A DNA stretch of 5,829 nucleotides from Vampirovibrionales bacterium (GTDB taxonomy: Bacteria > Cyanobacteriota > Vampirovibrionia > Vampirovibrionales > JAJTHC01): NCBI GenBank assembly GCA_021299615.1, contig JAJTHC010000163.1, forward strand, positions 1 to 5,829, read 5' to 3'. Below are positions 5,774 to 5,829 of this stretch, piece after piece. Each line of letters starts with the position of its first letter. Position 1 is the first letter of the stretch. A model generated the notes under the pieces. That model was not told the DNA's origin, ran no database searches, and was given only the letters and a program-made list of their open reading frames with translations. The translations under genes and the position numbers were made by a program.

Positions 5774-5829
5774 ATGAACGCTTTTAAAGACGCTTCCATC
5801 GTACTCACAGGCGGTGGCACAGGCGGACA
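5774..5829 (+). CDS. murG: UDP-N-acetylglucosamine--N-acetylmuramyl-(pentapeptide) pyrophosphoryl-undecaprenol GlcNAc transferase MurG, first 18 residues
   Basis: MurG adds GlcNAc to lipid I to make lipid II, the last cytoplasmic step of peptidoglycan precursor synthesis, at the inner face of the membrane. Only MNAFKDASIVLTGGGTGG is visible before the window ends. The short strand followed by the glycine-rich GGGTGG loop (residues 13-18, normally followed by His) is the first signature loop of MurG and contacts the lipid-linked substrate's diphosphate. The hydrophobic IVLT directly before it fits the first beta strand. The distance from the start to the loop is normal for the family. The gene is divergent from the membrane-protein operon and no other dcw-cluster gene is in view. 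Possible promoter boxes upstream (TTGATA at 5720-5725, TATACA at 5747-5752) are poorly spaced. Other GT-B enzymes could begin similarly, but the motif and position favour MurG. Confidence 0.85.
   Translation, partial: MNAFKDASIVLTGGGTGG

Noticed and set aside
5395..5820. 141-codon minus-strand ORF across the intergenic region
   Set aside because: It runs through repeat element 2 and the murG start, has no ribosome binding site and no recognisable protein character.
5768..5829. Alternative murG start at the upstream ATG (5768)
   Set aside because: This ATG overlaps the AAGGA ribosome binding site, which is well placed for the ATG at 5774 instead.

Overview
The window looks like chromosomal DNA from a flagellated, peptidoglycan-making bacterium of moderate to low GC content. 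The two recognisable housekeeping genes are cut by the window edges: the 5' part of flgG (distal rod protein) on the left, minus strand, and the first codons of murG on the right, plus strand. The FlgG N-terminus (MLRSLYTAATGATTQQ...) is unlike the usual alphaproteobacterial form. Together with the large, poorly conserved multi-helix membrane proteins it makes me lean, with low confidence, towards a Vampirovibrionia/Melainabacteria-like lineage. No 16S rRNA or strong taxonomic marker is present.

Layout, left to right. (1) 1-425, flgG, minus strand, partial. (2) 426-632, a divergent AT-rich intergenic region in which candidate promoters for flgG and the next gene overlap. (3) 633-1547, plus strand, a 304-residue protein with a highly diverged protein-kinase-like set of motifs. 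(4) 1548-1719, a gap between convergent genes filled by a structured inverted-repeat element (element 1). (5) 1720-3570 and 3567-5243, minus strand, two long membrane-anchored proteins of unknown function. They overlap by 4 bp (ATGA), share a similar membrane layout and appear to be distant paralogues made from one transcript. (6) 5256-5773, a long non-coding region. It holds a perfect consensus sigma-70 promoter (TTGACA-17-TATAAT, minus strand) for the pair, a leader of about 235 nt, and a second structured inverted-repeat element (element 2). (7) 5774-5829, the start of murG.

The accessory content is of most interest. The two-gene membrane operon has a maximal-consensus promoter and a long leader, and one protein carries an EF-hand-like DxDxDG loop between two membrane helices. 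The kinase-like protein is encoded next door and converges on the pair. The two inverted-repeat elements have different stems but share three short blocks in the same order, two of them at identical spacing. They therefore look like diverged copies of one MITE-like or structured-RNA family. No functional link between the kinase-like protein and the membrane pair can be shown from sequence alone.
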